A stretch of DNA of 64,000 nucleotides, taken from the NCBI RefSeq assembly GCF_022539405.1, contig NZ_CP054394.1, positions 1,682,501-1,746,500 of the forward strand, given 5' to 3'. The position numbers were made by a program, and so were the translations under genes. This stretch comes from Natranaerofaba carboxydovora (GTDB lineage Bacteria; Bacillota; Natranaerobiia; Natranaerobiales; Natranaerofabaceae). This document shows, piece after piece, positions 26,832 through 35,559 of this stretch; the first letter of the stretch is position 1; the number at the start of each line of letters is the position of its first letter. The notes beneath the pieces are model-generated. The model was given only the letters and a program-made list of their open reading frames with translations, searched no databases and was not told where the DNA came from.

Positions 26832-27497
26832 CTATATTTCTTCAATTTTTTTAATTTTGTCTTCTTTGCCAACAGCTATTAAAATGTCGCCCCTATTAAT
26901 CTTCACATCAGCACCAGGAGATACGTTAACTTCATCGTTACAATTTTTTATGGCAAGTACATTTATCCCGTACTTTGCTCTCAAATCAAGTTCTTTTAAA
27001 CTTTTGTTAGCAAGATTTTCTGTAACTTCTATTTCAGCCAGGCTATATTCCGGTGTTAGTTCAATATGATCCAATATATTTGTACATTCCAAGTTATGTG
27101 CAACCCTAACACCCATATCTCTTTCAGGAAAAACTACCCTATCTGCACCTACTTTATCTAGAATTTTGCCATGGTTTTCTGAGTTAGCTTTTGCAACTAC
27201 CATCTGAACCCCTTGTTCTTTAACAAGTAGTGTCGTCATTATACTAGCATTGATATCGTCATCTCCAATTGCAATAATCACTACATCAAAATTTCTAAGC
27301 CCAAGAGATCTAAGCGCTTTTTCATCTGTTGCATCAGCCTGGACAGTGTGGGTAACCTTTTTTGCCATCTCTTCAATTTTTTTCTCTCTGTTATCAATGG
27401 CAAGTACTTCATATCCTGTATTAAACAAAGTATTGGCAACGCTCTGGCCAAATCTCCCCATTCCTATAACGGCAAATTGCTTTTGTTTTTTCTTCAT
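26832..27497 (-). CDS. TrkA/KtrA potassium uptake regulatory subunit
   Basis: Cytoplasmic RCK-type regulator of about 221 residues that gates the TrkH channel subunit. The Rossmann motif is GMGRFGQSVANTL, followed by the RCK_N fold and an RCK_C (TrkA-C) domain from about residue 135 to the end. Family members bind NAD(H), ATP/ADP or cyclic di-AMP. The ATG at 27497 is chosen because GAGGAGG lies 11 nt upstream and it places MKKKQKQFAVIGMG at the family start. An open frame extends 28 codons further, but into trkH. Confidence 0.93.
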   Translation of the reverse strand: MKKKQKQFAVIGMGRFGQSVANTLFNTGYEVLAIDNREKKIEEMAKKVTHTVQADATDEKALRSLGLRNFDVVIIAIGDDDINASIMTTLLVKEQGVQMVVAKANSENHGKILDKVGADRVVFPERDMGVRVAHNLECTNILDHIELTPEYSLAEIEVTENLANKSLKELDLRAKYGINVLAIKNCNDEVNVSPGADVKINRGDILIAVGKEDKIKKIEEI

Positions 27498-27513
27498 TAC
27501 AAAGCTATCCTCC

Positions 27514-28875
27514 TCAACCAACCAAGATTTTCTCTTCAGGATAACGAATTCTAGGGTCCTCTCTATCCCTGGCCAAAGCAAATGCTAAAGTCAAAGGGCC
27601 TAGTCTACCTATAAACATTGTAATTGTAATTAGTATCTTACCAACATTTGTTAGATCAGGTGTTAGCCCTCTAGACAAACCAACAGTCCCAAATGCCGAA
27701 ATTGTTTCAAATAATACATCAATAAACTCAGCTTTTTCACTCATAAGTAAAATAAGAGCTACTATGAAAACAGCAAGCAAAGAAATAAAAATTATTGCCA
27801 CCCCACGTGTAATTAGCTCGAAAGGTACCCTTCTTTCAAAGAAAGAAACGTCTTTTTTCCCTTGTAAAACAGCTATTACAGTAAAAAATAATACGCCAAA
27901 AGTCGTTGTTTTTATTCCTCCGCCAGTCGAAGCAGGAGAGGCACCAATAAACATCAAAACCATTACAAAAAGGGTAGTTTGGTTTAGTAACTCATCAGTA
28001 GGCAGTACATTAAAACCAGCAGTCCTGGGAGTAGCCCCTGTGAAAAAAGAGGTTAAAATTTTTTCTGAAAATGACAAACCTTTTAATGTTTCAGGGTTAT
28101 TCCACTCCATAAATATAATGCCAATAAAACCCAGTATTAACAAACCACCGGTTATAGTTAAAGCTGCCTTTGTGTGAAAACTAAACTGAAGCCAGTTTCT
28201 ATTGTAAAATAAATCAATAACTACTGTAAAACCAAGGCCGCCCACAATGAATAAAAGAGGTATAACTGTTAGAATAACCACATCATCTGCAAAAGGGGTC
28301 AAACTTCTAAAGTTTCCAATAAGATCAAAACCGGCATTATTAAAAGCACTAATCGTATGAAAAAGTCCATAATAAAACCCACGACTAAAACCATACTCTA
28401 CTGCAAATCTACTACCTAGAATTAGTGTCCCTATACTCTGCACCACTACAGTCAAAATAAGAACATATTTTACGATCCTTACAGTTCCAGACAAATCAGT
28501 TTGATTTAGTGCTTGCTGTATAACAAGCCTTTCTTTTAAAGATATCCTTTTGCCCAAAATAATAAATATTAGGGTAGCCATGGTCATAAATCCAAGGCCA
28601 CCCGCCTGGATTAATAACATTATCACAATTTGACCAAATATAGTAAAAGTAGTTCCTGTATCAACCACTACAAGGCCTGTTACACAGACTGCAGATGTTG
28701 CAGTAAACAAAGCATCAATTACAGGCAAGGAGCCTTGCTTTACTGTAGCTATAGGAAGACTAAGTAAAATAGTCCCTATTATTGTCAGCGCTAAAAAACC
28801 AAAAACCAGCACCTGTGCCGGCGAGAAACTTCTTTTGCCTTTTATCCCATTTGCCCCTTCGTTTCCTTCGTTCAT
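27514..28875 (-). CDS. TrkH/KtrB family potassium transport subunit
   Basis: Ion-conducting membrane subunit of 453 residues with four M1-P-M2 repeats. The first selectivity loop reads TSAVCVTGLVV; the later pore loops are HTISAFNNAGFDL, GATPRTAGFN and ETISAFGTVGLSRGL, each with the expected glycine. It should take up K+ (or Na+/K+) driven by membrane potential. The C-terminus IRYPEEKILVG is short and cytoplasmic. ATG preceded by GGGGTG. Directly upstream of its RCK partner and downstream of rplT, so potassium uptake may be co-transcribed with ribosomal genes. Confidence 0.94.
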   Translation of the reverse strand: MNEGNEGANGIKGKRSFSPAQVLVFGFLALTIIGTILLSLPIATVKQGSLPVIDALFTATSAVCVTGLVVVDTGTTFTIFGQIVIMLLIQAGGLGFMTMATLIFIILGKRISLKERLVIQQALNQTDLSGTVRIVKYVLILTVVVQSIGTLILGSRFAVEYGFSRGFYYGLFHTISAFNNAGFDLIGNFRSLTPFADDVVILTVIPLLFIVGGLGFTVVIDLFYNRNWLQFSFHTKAALTITGGLLILGFIGIIFMEWNNPETLKGLSFSEKILTSFFTGATPRTAGFNVLPTDELLNQTTLFVMVLMFIGASPASTGGGIKTTTFGVLFFTVIAVLQGKKDVSFFERRVPFELITRGVAIIFISLLAVFIVALILLMSEKAEFIDVLFETISAFGTVGLSRGLTPDLTNVGKILITITMFIGRLGPLTLAFALARDREDPRIRYPEEKILVG

Positions 28876-28906
28876 TGGGCTTCACCCCGGTCATATACAA
28901 AAAGTA

Positions 28907-29260
28907 CTATGCATTTTTCTTAGCAATATCAACAAGTTCACTGAAAGCTTTTGAGTCGTTAACTGCCAAATCAGATAACATCTTTCTATTTATATCAACA
29001 CCTGCTTTTTTTAGTCCGTTGATAAACTTATTATATGAAAATCCGTTTTGACGGCATGCAGCACTAATTCTTGTAACCCAAAGCTTTCGAAAGTCTCTCT
29101 TTTTCGTGCGTCGATCTCTATATGCATAAACTAAGGATTTCATCACCTGCTGATTAGCCAAGCGATACACCTTATTTTTAGAACGACCGTACCCCTTAGC
29201 CATTTTTAATATTTTCTTATGTCTTTTGCGTCTTGTTGTGCCAGTCTTTACTCTAGGCAT
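28907..29260 (-). CDS. rplT: 50S ribosomal protein L20
   Basis: 117 residues, standard length, beginning [19 protein letters not shown] and very basic. Binds 23S rRNA early in 50S assembly. In Firmicutes it also represses its own operon by binding the infC leader. AGAAGGAGG ribosome binding site. Confidence 0.98.
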   Translation of the reverse strand: MPRVKTGTTRRKRHKKILKMAKGYGRSKNKVYRLANQQVMKSLVYAYRDRRTKKRDFRKLWVTRISAACRQNGFSYNKFINGLKKAGVDINRKMLSDLAVNDSKAFSELVDIAKKNA

Positions 29261-29289
29261 ATATATAACCTCCTTCTACTTCAAAATAA

Positions 29290-29478
29290 TTAAATTAGCT
29301 TTTTGATATTTTGCTCATTAGTCTTGTTAACCTGTGCAGTTTTCTTTAATCTTCTCTTTCTTTTCGGGCTTTTCTTTCTCAAAAGGTGACTCCTATTAGC
29401 CTGATTTCTCATAATTTTACCATTTTTAGTTTTTCTAAATCTTTTCTTTGCACCTTTATGAGTTTTCATCTTAGGCAT
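29290..29478 (-). CDS. rpmI: 50S ribosomal protein L35
   Basis: 62 residues, beginning [21 protein letters not shown], the hallmark of L35, and highly basic. Large-subunit protein. Between infC and rplT as in nearly all bacteria. AGAAAGGAG ribosome binding site. Confidence 0.98.
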   Translation of the reverse strand: MPKMKTHKGAKKRFRKTKNGKIMRNQANRSHLLRKKSPKRKRRLKKTAQVNKTNEQNIKKLI

Positions 29479-29528
29479 TAGTAGATTCTCCTTTCTAACA
29501 AAATAAATTTAAACGGTTTCAGGTATTA

Positions 29529-30041
29529 TCATTCCTGTCTTGGTGCAAGAATCATAATCATGTTTTTACCTTCTAGTTTTGGTTTTCTTTCCATTACAGC
29601 AAGATCTTTAACTTCTTCGTACATTCTTTGGCAAAGCTCTTCACCTAATTGAGGGTGCGTTACTTCTCTTCCTCTAAACATAATAGTAACTTTAACCTTG
29701 TCTTCTTTATTAAGAAATCTTTTAGCATTATTAAGTTTGGTATTAAAGTCATTGTCTTCAATATTAGGTCTAAGCTTCACTTCTTTTACATTGATTGTCT
29801 TTTGTTTCTTTTTAGCTTCTTTGTCCTTTTTGTTCTGCTCATACTTATACTTCCCATAGTCCATAATCCTGCACACAGGAGGTTTCGCTCCTGGTGAAAC
29901 AGTTACAAGGTCCAACTTCTTTTCCCTTGCTAGTTCTAGTGCCTTCTGTGGTTTCATAATCCCTAACTGCTCTCCATTACTATCCACAACTCTGATTTCT
30001 TTAGCTCTAATTTGCTCATTCACCGGCAAATCCTTAGAAAT
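29529..30041 (-). CDS. infC: translation initiation factor IF-3, AUU start
   Basis: IF-3 of 170 residues, which binds the 30S subunit and checks start codon-anticodon pairing. The N-domain starts (I/M)SKDLPVNEQIRAKEIRV, followed by the Lys-rich linker (about 75-90) and the C-domain. The start is placed at ATT (30041-30039): it gives the conserved SKD..VNEQIR beginning and has GGGAGGTGA with 9 nt between GGAGG and ATT, while an in-frame TGA lies just upstream. The nearest standard start, TTG at 30029, would have its ribosome binding site only 1 nt away. An AUU start is the known device by which IF-3 limits its own synthesis. Confidence 0.95.
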   Translation of the reverse strand: MSKDLPVNEQIRAKEIRVVDSNGEQLGIMKPQKALELAREKKLDLVTVSPGAKPPVCRIMDYGKYKYEQNKKDKEAKKKQKTINVKEVKLRPNIEDNDFNTKLNNAKRFLNKEDKVKVTIMFRGREVTHPQLGEELCQRMYEEVKDLAVMERKPKLEGKNMIMILAPRQE

Positions 30042-30391
30042 ATTGTGTCACCTCCCAAAAATATTAGAAAAACTAACTTACAAAAAAAATTATCAAAAAT
30101 ATAAAAAAGAGCGGTTTAGAATTCCCGCTCCTCAAGACAACTAAAATATTTTGCCAAATCTCAAAGTACACCTCCACATAAGCATCTTCTCATGTTATTT
30201 TAATACTAATTTAAATCCATGAATGATGAATAAAGAATGCCTGTGGGAAATTTGTTTGGCTAGTCTAGTCATATTTAATCTTATCGACCCTACTAACTAC
30301 CACTTCAGGCGTTGCAGGGTGAGAAGCGAGAACTTCTTCTTTTGATCTTTTTTATTTATTTTTTAAAAGTTCTTTTACTTTTTATGCACCA
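30042..30391 (-). ncRNA. infC operon leader, L20-leader type
   Basis: A 350-nt untranslated leader between the predicted start of transcription and infC. It contains AAGTTCTCGCTTCTCACC followed by further stems and ends in a strong terminator at 30103-30130. In Firmicutes, L20 protein binds such leaders and promotes termination. Position, length and terminator fit this class; the fold itself was not computed. Confidence 0.7.
30103..30130 (-). terminator. attenuator terminator before infC
   Basis: Stem GAGCGG (30109-30114) with CCGCTC (30125-30130), followed on the minus strand by TTTTTT. It lies about 65 nt before the infC start. Confidence 0.85.
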
Positions 30392-30397
30392 TTTTAA

Positions 30398-30426
30398 AGT
30401 ATATCACTCTATCATGACCAAGTCAA
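30398..30426 (-). promoter_or_regulatory. sigma-A promoter of infC operon
   Basis: Minus strand TTGACT (30426-30421), 17-nt spacer, TATACT (30403-30398). It begins only 8 bp after the thrS stop. Confidence 0.75.
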
Positions 30427-30433
30427 TCAATTA

Positions 30434-32341
30434 CTATGCCTTATTTTCAATTTTTTCTAATACCTTGTTTTTTACTTCATCAAAATCTTTACTTCCAAGA
30501 TCGCCCTCTTCTCTACTTCTAAGAGATACCTGCCCTGTTTCTATTTCATTATCTCCAACGACAAACATATATGGTATCTGCTGCATTTGAGCTTCTCTTA
30601 TTTTGAAGTTAACTTTTTCATTTCTCGCATCAACTTTTGCCCTTATGTCATTCTCTTCAAGACGCTCTTTTAACTTTTCACAGTGTTCTACATGTCTATC
30701 AGCTATTGGTAGTACTATAACCTGGGTTGGAGATAACCATAAAGGAAATCTTCCGGCATAGTGCTCGATCAAAAGAGCAAAGAATCTTTCAAGAGCCCCA
30801 TAGATAACCCTGTGAAGCATAACAGGTCTATGTTTTTTACCATCTTGTCCTATATAATTAAGTTCAAATCTATCTGCCATTAAGAAGTCTAGCTGGATAG
30901 TACCACACTGCCATGTTCTGCCGATTGCATCTTCTAGGTGAAAATCTATTTTAGGACCATAAAAAGCTCCGTCACCTTCGTTTATCTTATAATCTATGCC
31001 TCGTTTTGTAAGTACATCTTTTAGAGCATCAGTAGCTCTTTCCCAGATCCAATCTGGACCCATAGCTTTCTCGGGCTTAGTAGATAACTCAACCCTGTAG
31101 TTAAAACCAAAGATCTCATAAAATCTCTCGACCAGCTTGATTACATTTTCTATTTCACTCTCTATCTGTTCTGGCAGCATGAATATATGGGCATCATCCT
31201 GGGTAAAATTTCTAACCCTCATTAGTCCGTGAAGGGTACCAGACAGCTCATGCCTGTGAACAAGGCCAAGCTCAGCTATCCTAAGAGGTAGATCTCTATA
31301 ACTATACATACCATTTTTATAAATTAACATAGCACCAGGACAGTTCATAGGCTTTATGGAATAATCATCTTCATCTATCCTGGTAAAATACATGTTCTCC
31401 TTATAATGCTCCCAGTGACCAGAGGTTTCCCAAAGTTCTCTGTTTAATATTATTGGAGTCTTTATCTCTTTGTATCCAGCTTTTTCATGTTCTTTTCGCC
31501 AAAAGTCTGTAAGTTCATTTAATATTATCATCCCATTTGGATGAAAGAACGGAAAGCCTGGCCCTTCTTCATGTAAGCTAAACAGGTCAAGTTCTTTACC
31601 GATTTTTCTATGATCTCTTTTTTTGGCTTCTTCAAGGCGTTCAAGGTATTCATCCAGCTGTCCTTTTTTCATAAAGGAAGTACCGTATATCCTTTGAAGC
31701 ATAGGTTTGTTTTCATCACCACGCCAGTATGCACCAGCTACTTTAAGCAGTTTTATAGCAGTGTGTTTTACTTTACCTGTTGATGGAAGGTGCGGACCCA
31801 TACACAGGTCAATGAATTCTCCCTGTCTATAACAGGTGATAGTTTCATCATCAAGGTCTTCAATAAGCTCAACCTTATATTTTTCACCCATCTCATCAAA
31901 CATTTTAATTGCATCTTCTTTTTTATAAACTTCTCTTTCGATAGGAAGGTCTTCTTTAATAATTTTTTGCATTTCTTTTTCTATTGCTTCAAGGTTTGAA
32001 TCCGACAAGCTATCATTTAAGTCAAAATCATAATAAAACCCATCTTCAATAGCAGGACCTATTCCTAGCACTACGTTATCAAACAACCTCTTTACAGCTT
32101 GAGCTAGGATATGTGAACTAGTATGGCGATATATCTCTTTTCCTTCTTCATCATCAAAGGTAATAACTTCTAATTCCCCGTCCTCTGATAGCCTTTCTTT
32201 TAAACCTAGCAAGCTACCATTAAATTTTGCCCCTACTGATTCCTTGTACAATTTGTTGCTAATTGTTTTCACTGCTTCTTTTACTTCTATATTTTCTTCT
32301 AACTCTATAGTAGAACCATCTTTTAGAGTAATAGTTAGCAT
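30434..32341 (-). CDS. thrS: threonyl-tRNA synthetase
   Basis: Class II synthetase of 635 residues for tRNA-Thr. Domains in order: TGS (1-62), editing/second-additional domain with zinc-like HTSSHIL..A and CYRQGEFIDLCMGPH, catalytic core with MNCPGAMLIYKN and HRHELSGTLHGLMRVRNFTQDDAHIF, and the anticodon-binding domain (from about 535, SPTQVIVLPIADRH). ATG at 32341 is chosen for AGGAGG 7 nt upstream; it gives MLTITLKDGSTIE. The frame continues upstream through a terminator hairpin and is not coding there. Confidence 0.97.
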   Translation of the reverse strand: MLTITLKDGSTIELEENIEVKEAVKTISNKLYKESVGAKFNGSLLGLKERLSEDGELEVITFDDEEGKEIYRHTSSHILAQAVKRLFDNVVLGIGPAIEDGFYYDFDLNDSLSDSNLEAIEKEMQKIIKEDLPIEREVYKKEDAIKMFDEMGEKYKVELIEDLDDETITCYRQGEFIDLCMGPHLPSTGKVKHTAIKLLKVAGAYWRGDENKPMLQRIYGTSFMKKGQLDEYLERLEEAKKRDHRKIGKELDLFSLHEEGPGFPFFHPNGMIILNELTDFWRKEHEKAGYKEIKTPIILNRELWETSGHWEHYKENMYFTRIDEDDYSIKPMNCPGAMLIYKNGMYSYRDLPLRIAELGLVHRHELSGTLHGLMRVRNFTQDDAHIFMLPEQIESEIENVIKLVERFYEIFGFNYRVELSTKPEKAMGPDWIWERATDALKDVLTKRGIDYKINEGDGAFYGPKIDFHLEDAIGRTWQCGTIQLDFLMADRFELNYIGQDGKKHRPVMLHRVIYGALERFFALLIEHYAGRFPLWLSPTQVIVLPIADRHVEHCEKLKERLEENDIRAKVDARNEKVNFKIREAQMQQIPYMFVVGDNEIETGQVSLRSREEGDLGSKDFDEVKNKVLEKIENKA

Positions 32342-32363
32342 TTTATTTCCTCCTTTGTTCAAT

Positions 32364-32400
32364 AAAAAAACCTCAATCCCCTGAAGGGTACGAGAGGTTT
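32364..32400 (-). terminator. terminator hairpin in the thrS leader
   Basis: AAACCTC (32368-32374) pairs with GAGGTTT (32394-32400); an inner CCC/GGG pair closes a TGAA loop. TTTTTTT follows on the minus strand. It lies between a strong promoter and thrS. Confidence 0.8.
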
Positions 32401-32428
32401 GACACACGCGCGCAAATATTATGGCATT

Positions 32429-32457
32429 ATTATACTCATTAAGTACCTTTTTGTCAA
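32429..32457 (-). promoter_or_regulatory. consensus sigma-A promoter of thrS
   Basis: Minus strand TTGACA (32457-32452), 17-nt spacer, TATAAT (32434-32429): a perfect consensus. RNA should start near 32422, only about 20 nt before the terminator stem. Confidence 0.85.
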
Positions 32458-32458
32458 A

Positions 32459-33058
32459 TTATATCAGTCTTAACACAATTAACTGAAATATCCCTATAAT
32501 AACTCCTAATACACCACCAAATATTTCGATAAATTTAAACTCTTTTTTTGCAATTCTAAAGGTCATATCTTCAACTTCTTCAATGTCGAGCAAAAGGATT
32601 TGATTCTCTATCATTTCCCCTACGTCTATCTGATCTTTACCTTCTTTTAATAGCTTATCTATACCTTCTCTTACAGAAGTATTCAAATCATCATTTATAA
32701 TATTTGTTACTATGCTGGATATCCTTTTCTTAATAGATGATGGTACTATCAAACTCAGTCGTTTGTCTACTATATCTTCTACCTTTGTTTCTGTGAATTC
32801 TACCAGGTCAACAGCAGCTTTTTCTTTGTCTATCGAGTCAAGCAACTTGTCCTTAGACATCAGCTCCTCTGCTACAACCTGGCTTACAGCCTTTGCTATA
32901 TCAGCTTTTCTTCTGCTAAACACTCCCTGGATTTTGAAATTAATAATAGGTATGGTATATGGTACTCTTGGCCAAAATAAAAACTTCAAGACTAAAAAGT
33001 TTGTAAACCAACCTATCAACCCAGAGATCACAGGAATAAATAAATATCTCCCATCCAT
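32459..33058 (-). CDS. DUF445 (YheB-like) membrane protein
   Basis: 199 residues with a hydrophobic N-terminus (about 5-30), a long amphipathic helical middle and a C-terminal membrane helix (FGGVLGVIIGIFQLIVLRLI). The start, with GLIGWFTNFLVLKFLFWPR and IQGVFSRRKADIAKAVS, is characteristic of DUF445 proteins. In Bacillus the relative YheB is linked to sporulation and germination gene regions, but no molecular function is established. It follows the UbiA gene by 49 bp. Confidence 0.8.
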   Translation of the reverse strand: MDGRYLFIPVISGLIGWFTNFLVLKFLFWPRVPYTIPIINFKIQGVFSRRKADIAKAVSQVVAEELMSKDKLLDSIDKEKAAVDLVEFTETKVEDIVDKRLSLIVPSSIKKRISSIVTNIINDDLNTSVREGIDKLLKEGKDQIDVGEMIENQILLLDIEEVEDMTFRIAKKEFKFIEIFGGVLGVIIGIFQLIVLRLI

Positions 33059-33107
33059 TACTAGGATGCCATCCTTTCAAAGCTTATAATTTGGGGTGTT
33101 TTTTGAT

Positions 33108-34046
33108 TTAATATTGTTCTGAGATAGCAGCAAGCACCATAAGTGCACCAATAATTTGATATATTTTTATAGTAGTCGCATTGGCCTCTAGCATCTCTGG
33201 AATTTGCTCATGATTTTCCTTTGCAATTTTGTAAGCTCTTATCGCAAGCCTAATACAAACCAAAGGTAACAGCCACAGCGGATTTCTAAAATATATAAAC
33301 ATTAAAATAAAACATAAAAATGCTATAATAAAAAGAGCTTTATAAACAATCAACCCTCGTCTTTTGCCAAGTCTTACAACCCAGTTAAACTTTTTCGCTT
33401 TGTAGTCTGCTTCATAATCAGGGTACTGATTAATCCATATTACACTTGCAATAATTAAGCCTATAGGAAAAGAAACAAGGATAACATCAAAGCTTAAAGC
33501 ACTAGCCTGCACCATGTATGCACCTGTAACCATCAAAGGACCAAAAGTAATACCAATAGCAACTTCACCAAGCCCCCTGTAACATAATTTGACAGGGGGA
33601 AGACTATAAAATACTGCCAACAATATTCCAGCTATTCCAATCCACAGGACAAAAAATTCCCGGTAAAAAGTGATATACAAACCTGTCATTATACCAATTG
33701 ACAAAGTCAAATAAAATATTGCCATGGTTTCTTTTATTGAAAGTAACTTTTGTACAATTACCTTTTTCCCTCCACTAAAAGGAGTGGTTTTATCTTTTTC
33801 AACAAACAAATCTGCCCCACTTTGATAGTCAACCACATCATTTAATGCATTTTTAGCAATTTCGATAGAATATATACCTATCAAAGTTATCATTAGCCAG
33901 TAAAAACTCAACTCTCCCGTATGGCCAAATGCTAAAGCATTAGCTACTATCAATGGAACAGTAGAAGCTATCCATATCTTAGGGTCAGAAATCTGCCAAA
34001 AACCTTTCCAAAAACGTTTTATTTCCATTTTTGAAATTTTCCCCAT
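33108..34046 (-). CDS. UbiA-family prenyltransferase (MenA-like)
   Basis: 312 residues with eight or nine hydrophobic helices. The two Asp-rich motifs of intramembrane prenyltransferases are visible: NALNDVVDYQSGAD (about 65-78) and NQYPDYEADYKAKKFNW (about 207-223). Such enzymes attach an isoprenoid chain to an aromatic acceptor, for example 1,4-dihydroxy-2-naphthoate in menaquinone synthesis. No other quinone gene is in the window, so the acceptor is open. ATG with GGGGAT upstream. Confidence 0.85.
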   Translation of the reverse strand: MGKISKMEIKRFWKGFWQISDPKIWIASTVPLIVANALAFGHTGELSFYWLMITLIGIYSIEIAKNALNDVVDYQSGADLFVEKDKTTPFSGGKKVIVQKLLSIKETMAIFYLTLSIGIMTGLYITFYREFFVLWIGIAGILLAVFYSLPPVKLCYRGLGEVAIGITFGPLMVTGAYMVQASALSFDVILVSFPIGLIIASVIWINQYPDYEADYKAKKFNWVVRLGKRRGLIVYKALFIIAFLCFILMFIYFRNPLWLLPLVCIRLAIRAYKIAKENHEQIPEMLEANATTIKIYQIIGALMVLAAISEQY

Positions 34047-34095
34047 AATATCCCCTCTGCCCTCTTTTTAGATCTTTAAGATATTTGCCTAATTT

Positions 34096-34491
34096 TCATA
34101 AGTCAAAATCATGATTACTATTACCAATCTTCTCTCTTATATCTTCATCAAGTAAGTGAGTAATACCTGCTACTCTTTTTACTTCTAACACAAAAGTAAT
34201 ACCTTTTCCTGGTTTGTCAAGCTCCGCTTCTTCTATTATAGAATTTAATACCTTATCAACGTCATCTCTAGGTACAAGAGTCAAAATTATATCTTTTTCC
34301 GGTTCGATTGTTATCCCAAAGAGTTTAGCTTTTTCGTGAATTCCTGTACCGCGTCCTCCTAATATAGTGCCTCCTTCTGCCCCAGCATTTTTGGAAGCTT
34401 CTACCACCAAATGAGAACGACCTTTATTAACAATAGTTATGATAAGATCGAATTTCACTTTACATTCTTTTGTTTTACATTCTTCATTCAT
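34096..34491 (-). CDS. P-II-like signalling protein (second copy)
   Basis: 131 residues with the ferredoxin-like P-II fold. The core has KFDLIITIVNKGRSHLVVEAS, GAEGGTILGGRGTG and, near the end, GITFVLEVKRVAGI, as in P-II family nitrogen regulators. The T-loop is short and lacks the uridylylated tyrosine of GlnB, so it belongs to a non-canonical group. These trimers sense ATP/ADP or other small ligands. Its N-terminus has two Cys (EECKTKECK) and its C-terminus is extended. The ATG overlaps the stop of the previous P-II gene (TAATG). Confidence 0.88.
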   Translation of the reverse strand: MNEECKTKECKVKFDLIITIVNKGRSHLVVEASKNAGAEGGTILGGRGTGIHEKAKLFGITIEPEKDIILTLVPRDDVDKVLNSIIEEAELDKPGKGITFVLEVKRVAGITHLLDEDIREKIGNSNHDFDL

Positions 34492-34835
34492 TATCCTTCA
34501 ACCCCCTTTAGCAAGTGAACAATACCATCAATCTTCTTTAAATCCATCACAAACACAATACCATTACCAGGTTTGTTTAGCTCACCCTTTTCCACTATTG
34601 CATCAAATACTTCGTCTTCTATTTTATCATTAACAACAGTCAAAACCACTTCTCTATCATCATCTAAGGTAAGTCCAAAAATCTTTTTAAATTCTTTCAC
34701 ACTAGTACCCTTGCCAAGGATCGTAGTCCCACCTTCTGCACCGGCTTTTTTGGCTATATCACATATTTTTTTGGCTTTACCCTTCTTGACTATAGTAATT
34801 ATTACGTTGTGATTCTTTTTCAAGTTCTCGTTCAT
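34491..34835 (-). CDS. P-II-like signalling protein (first copy)
   Basis: 114-residue P-II-like protein, similar to the next gene: HNVIITIVKKGKAKKICDIA, GAEGGTTILGKGTS and GIVFVMDLKKIDGI. It also lacks a canonical long T-loop with tyrosine. Its ATG lies 59 nt inside the 3' end of the DUF1538 gene, in another frame, with AAGGAG 7 nt upstream. The two genes are therefore out-of-frame overlapping and likely coupled. Likely role: ligand-dependent control of the adjacent membrane proteins (inference). Confidence 0.88.
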   Translation of the reverse strand: MNENLKKNHNVIITIVKKGKAKKICDIAKKAGAEGGTTILGKGTSVKEFKKIFGLTLDDDREVVLTVVNDKIEDEVFDAIVEKGELNKPGNGIVFVMDLKKIDGIVHLLKGVEG

Positions 34836-35559
34836 TTTGCTTCTCCTTTCTCAAATAAACTAAACCTAAAAGTAAAACAGACAATATAGGAATCAATGCA
34901 ACTAAAGCAATCATTCCAAAACCTTCAACTAGGGGATCTCTTCCTTCTATTTGGGAAGCAACCCCTACTGAAAAGGCCATGATAAAGGTCACTGTCATTG
35001 GACCTGTTGCAACTCCACCTGAATCAAAAGCAATTGAAACAAAGTTTTCTTTTGTAATAAGTGTAGTCGCAAGGGTCAAACCATAGCCAGGAAGTAAAAT
35101 ATACATAAACGGTATACCAAATATCGTCCTTATCATAGCGATAGAAATAGCTAACCCTACACCTAAAGATAATGTCATAAGTAAAACAATTTGTGGTATA
35201 TAACCAGCCGAAACTTTTTCAACTTCATCACTTAATGCTCTTACAGCAGGCTCTGCAAAAGTTGCCACTGCTCCTAGGATAAAGCCTACAACTATAACAA
35301 CCCATTTACCCGTATGTTCAATCATTCCTTGACCTAATATCTCCCCAACAGGCAAAAATCCAACATGTACCCCTTGTAAGAAAAAAACTATCCCAACAAA
35401 AGTAAGGATTACACCTTTAACCATGTTCAACACTTCCATACGGGGTAATTTCAAATAAACAAGCTGAAAGAATATAAAAAATAAGACCAAAGGTGCCAGA
35501 GCTATAGAAACCTCTAAAATTGTGTCTAAAAATCCTTCAAATATAACGACTTCGTTCAA
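34777..35559 (-). CDS. DUF1538 membrane protein (second copy)
   Basis: 260 residues, about seven hydrophobic segments. It carries the DUF1538 signature region ISFDSGG-like VSIAFDSGGVATGPMTVTFIM, preceded by the AEPAVRALSDEVEKVSAG segment. Function in the family is unknown. The charged C-terminal tail (RKEKQNERELEKESQR) is the part that overlaps the P-II gene. TTG start overlaps the TGA of the preceding DUF1538 gene by 4 nt, with GGGGGTGAT upstream. It and the preceding gene look like two halves of a pair, probably a heterodimer (inference). Confidence 0.85.
   Translation of the reverse strand: MNEVVIFEGFLDTILEVSIALAPLVLFFIFFQLVYLKLPRMEVLNMVKGVILTFVGIVFFLQGVHVGFLPVGEILGQGMIEHTGKWVVIVVGFILGAVATFAEPAVRALSDEVEKVSAGYIPQIVLLMTLSLGVGLAISIAMIRTIFGIPFMYILLPGYGLTLATTLITKENFVSIAFDSGGVATGPMTVTFIMAFSVGVASQIEGRDPLVEGFGMIALVALIPILSVLLLGLVYLRKEKQNERELEKESQRNNYYSQEG

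Noticed and set aside
32342-32407. Threonine-containing leader peptide before thrS
   Set aside because: The in-frame extension has a GTG without a ribosome binding site and runs through the terminator stem; only two Thr codons, not clustered.
34491-34835. Overlap of the P-II and DUF1538 genes as a frameshift artefact
   Set aside because: Both proteins are full length with family-typical ends, and the P-II start has its own well-spaced AAGGAG.
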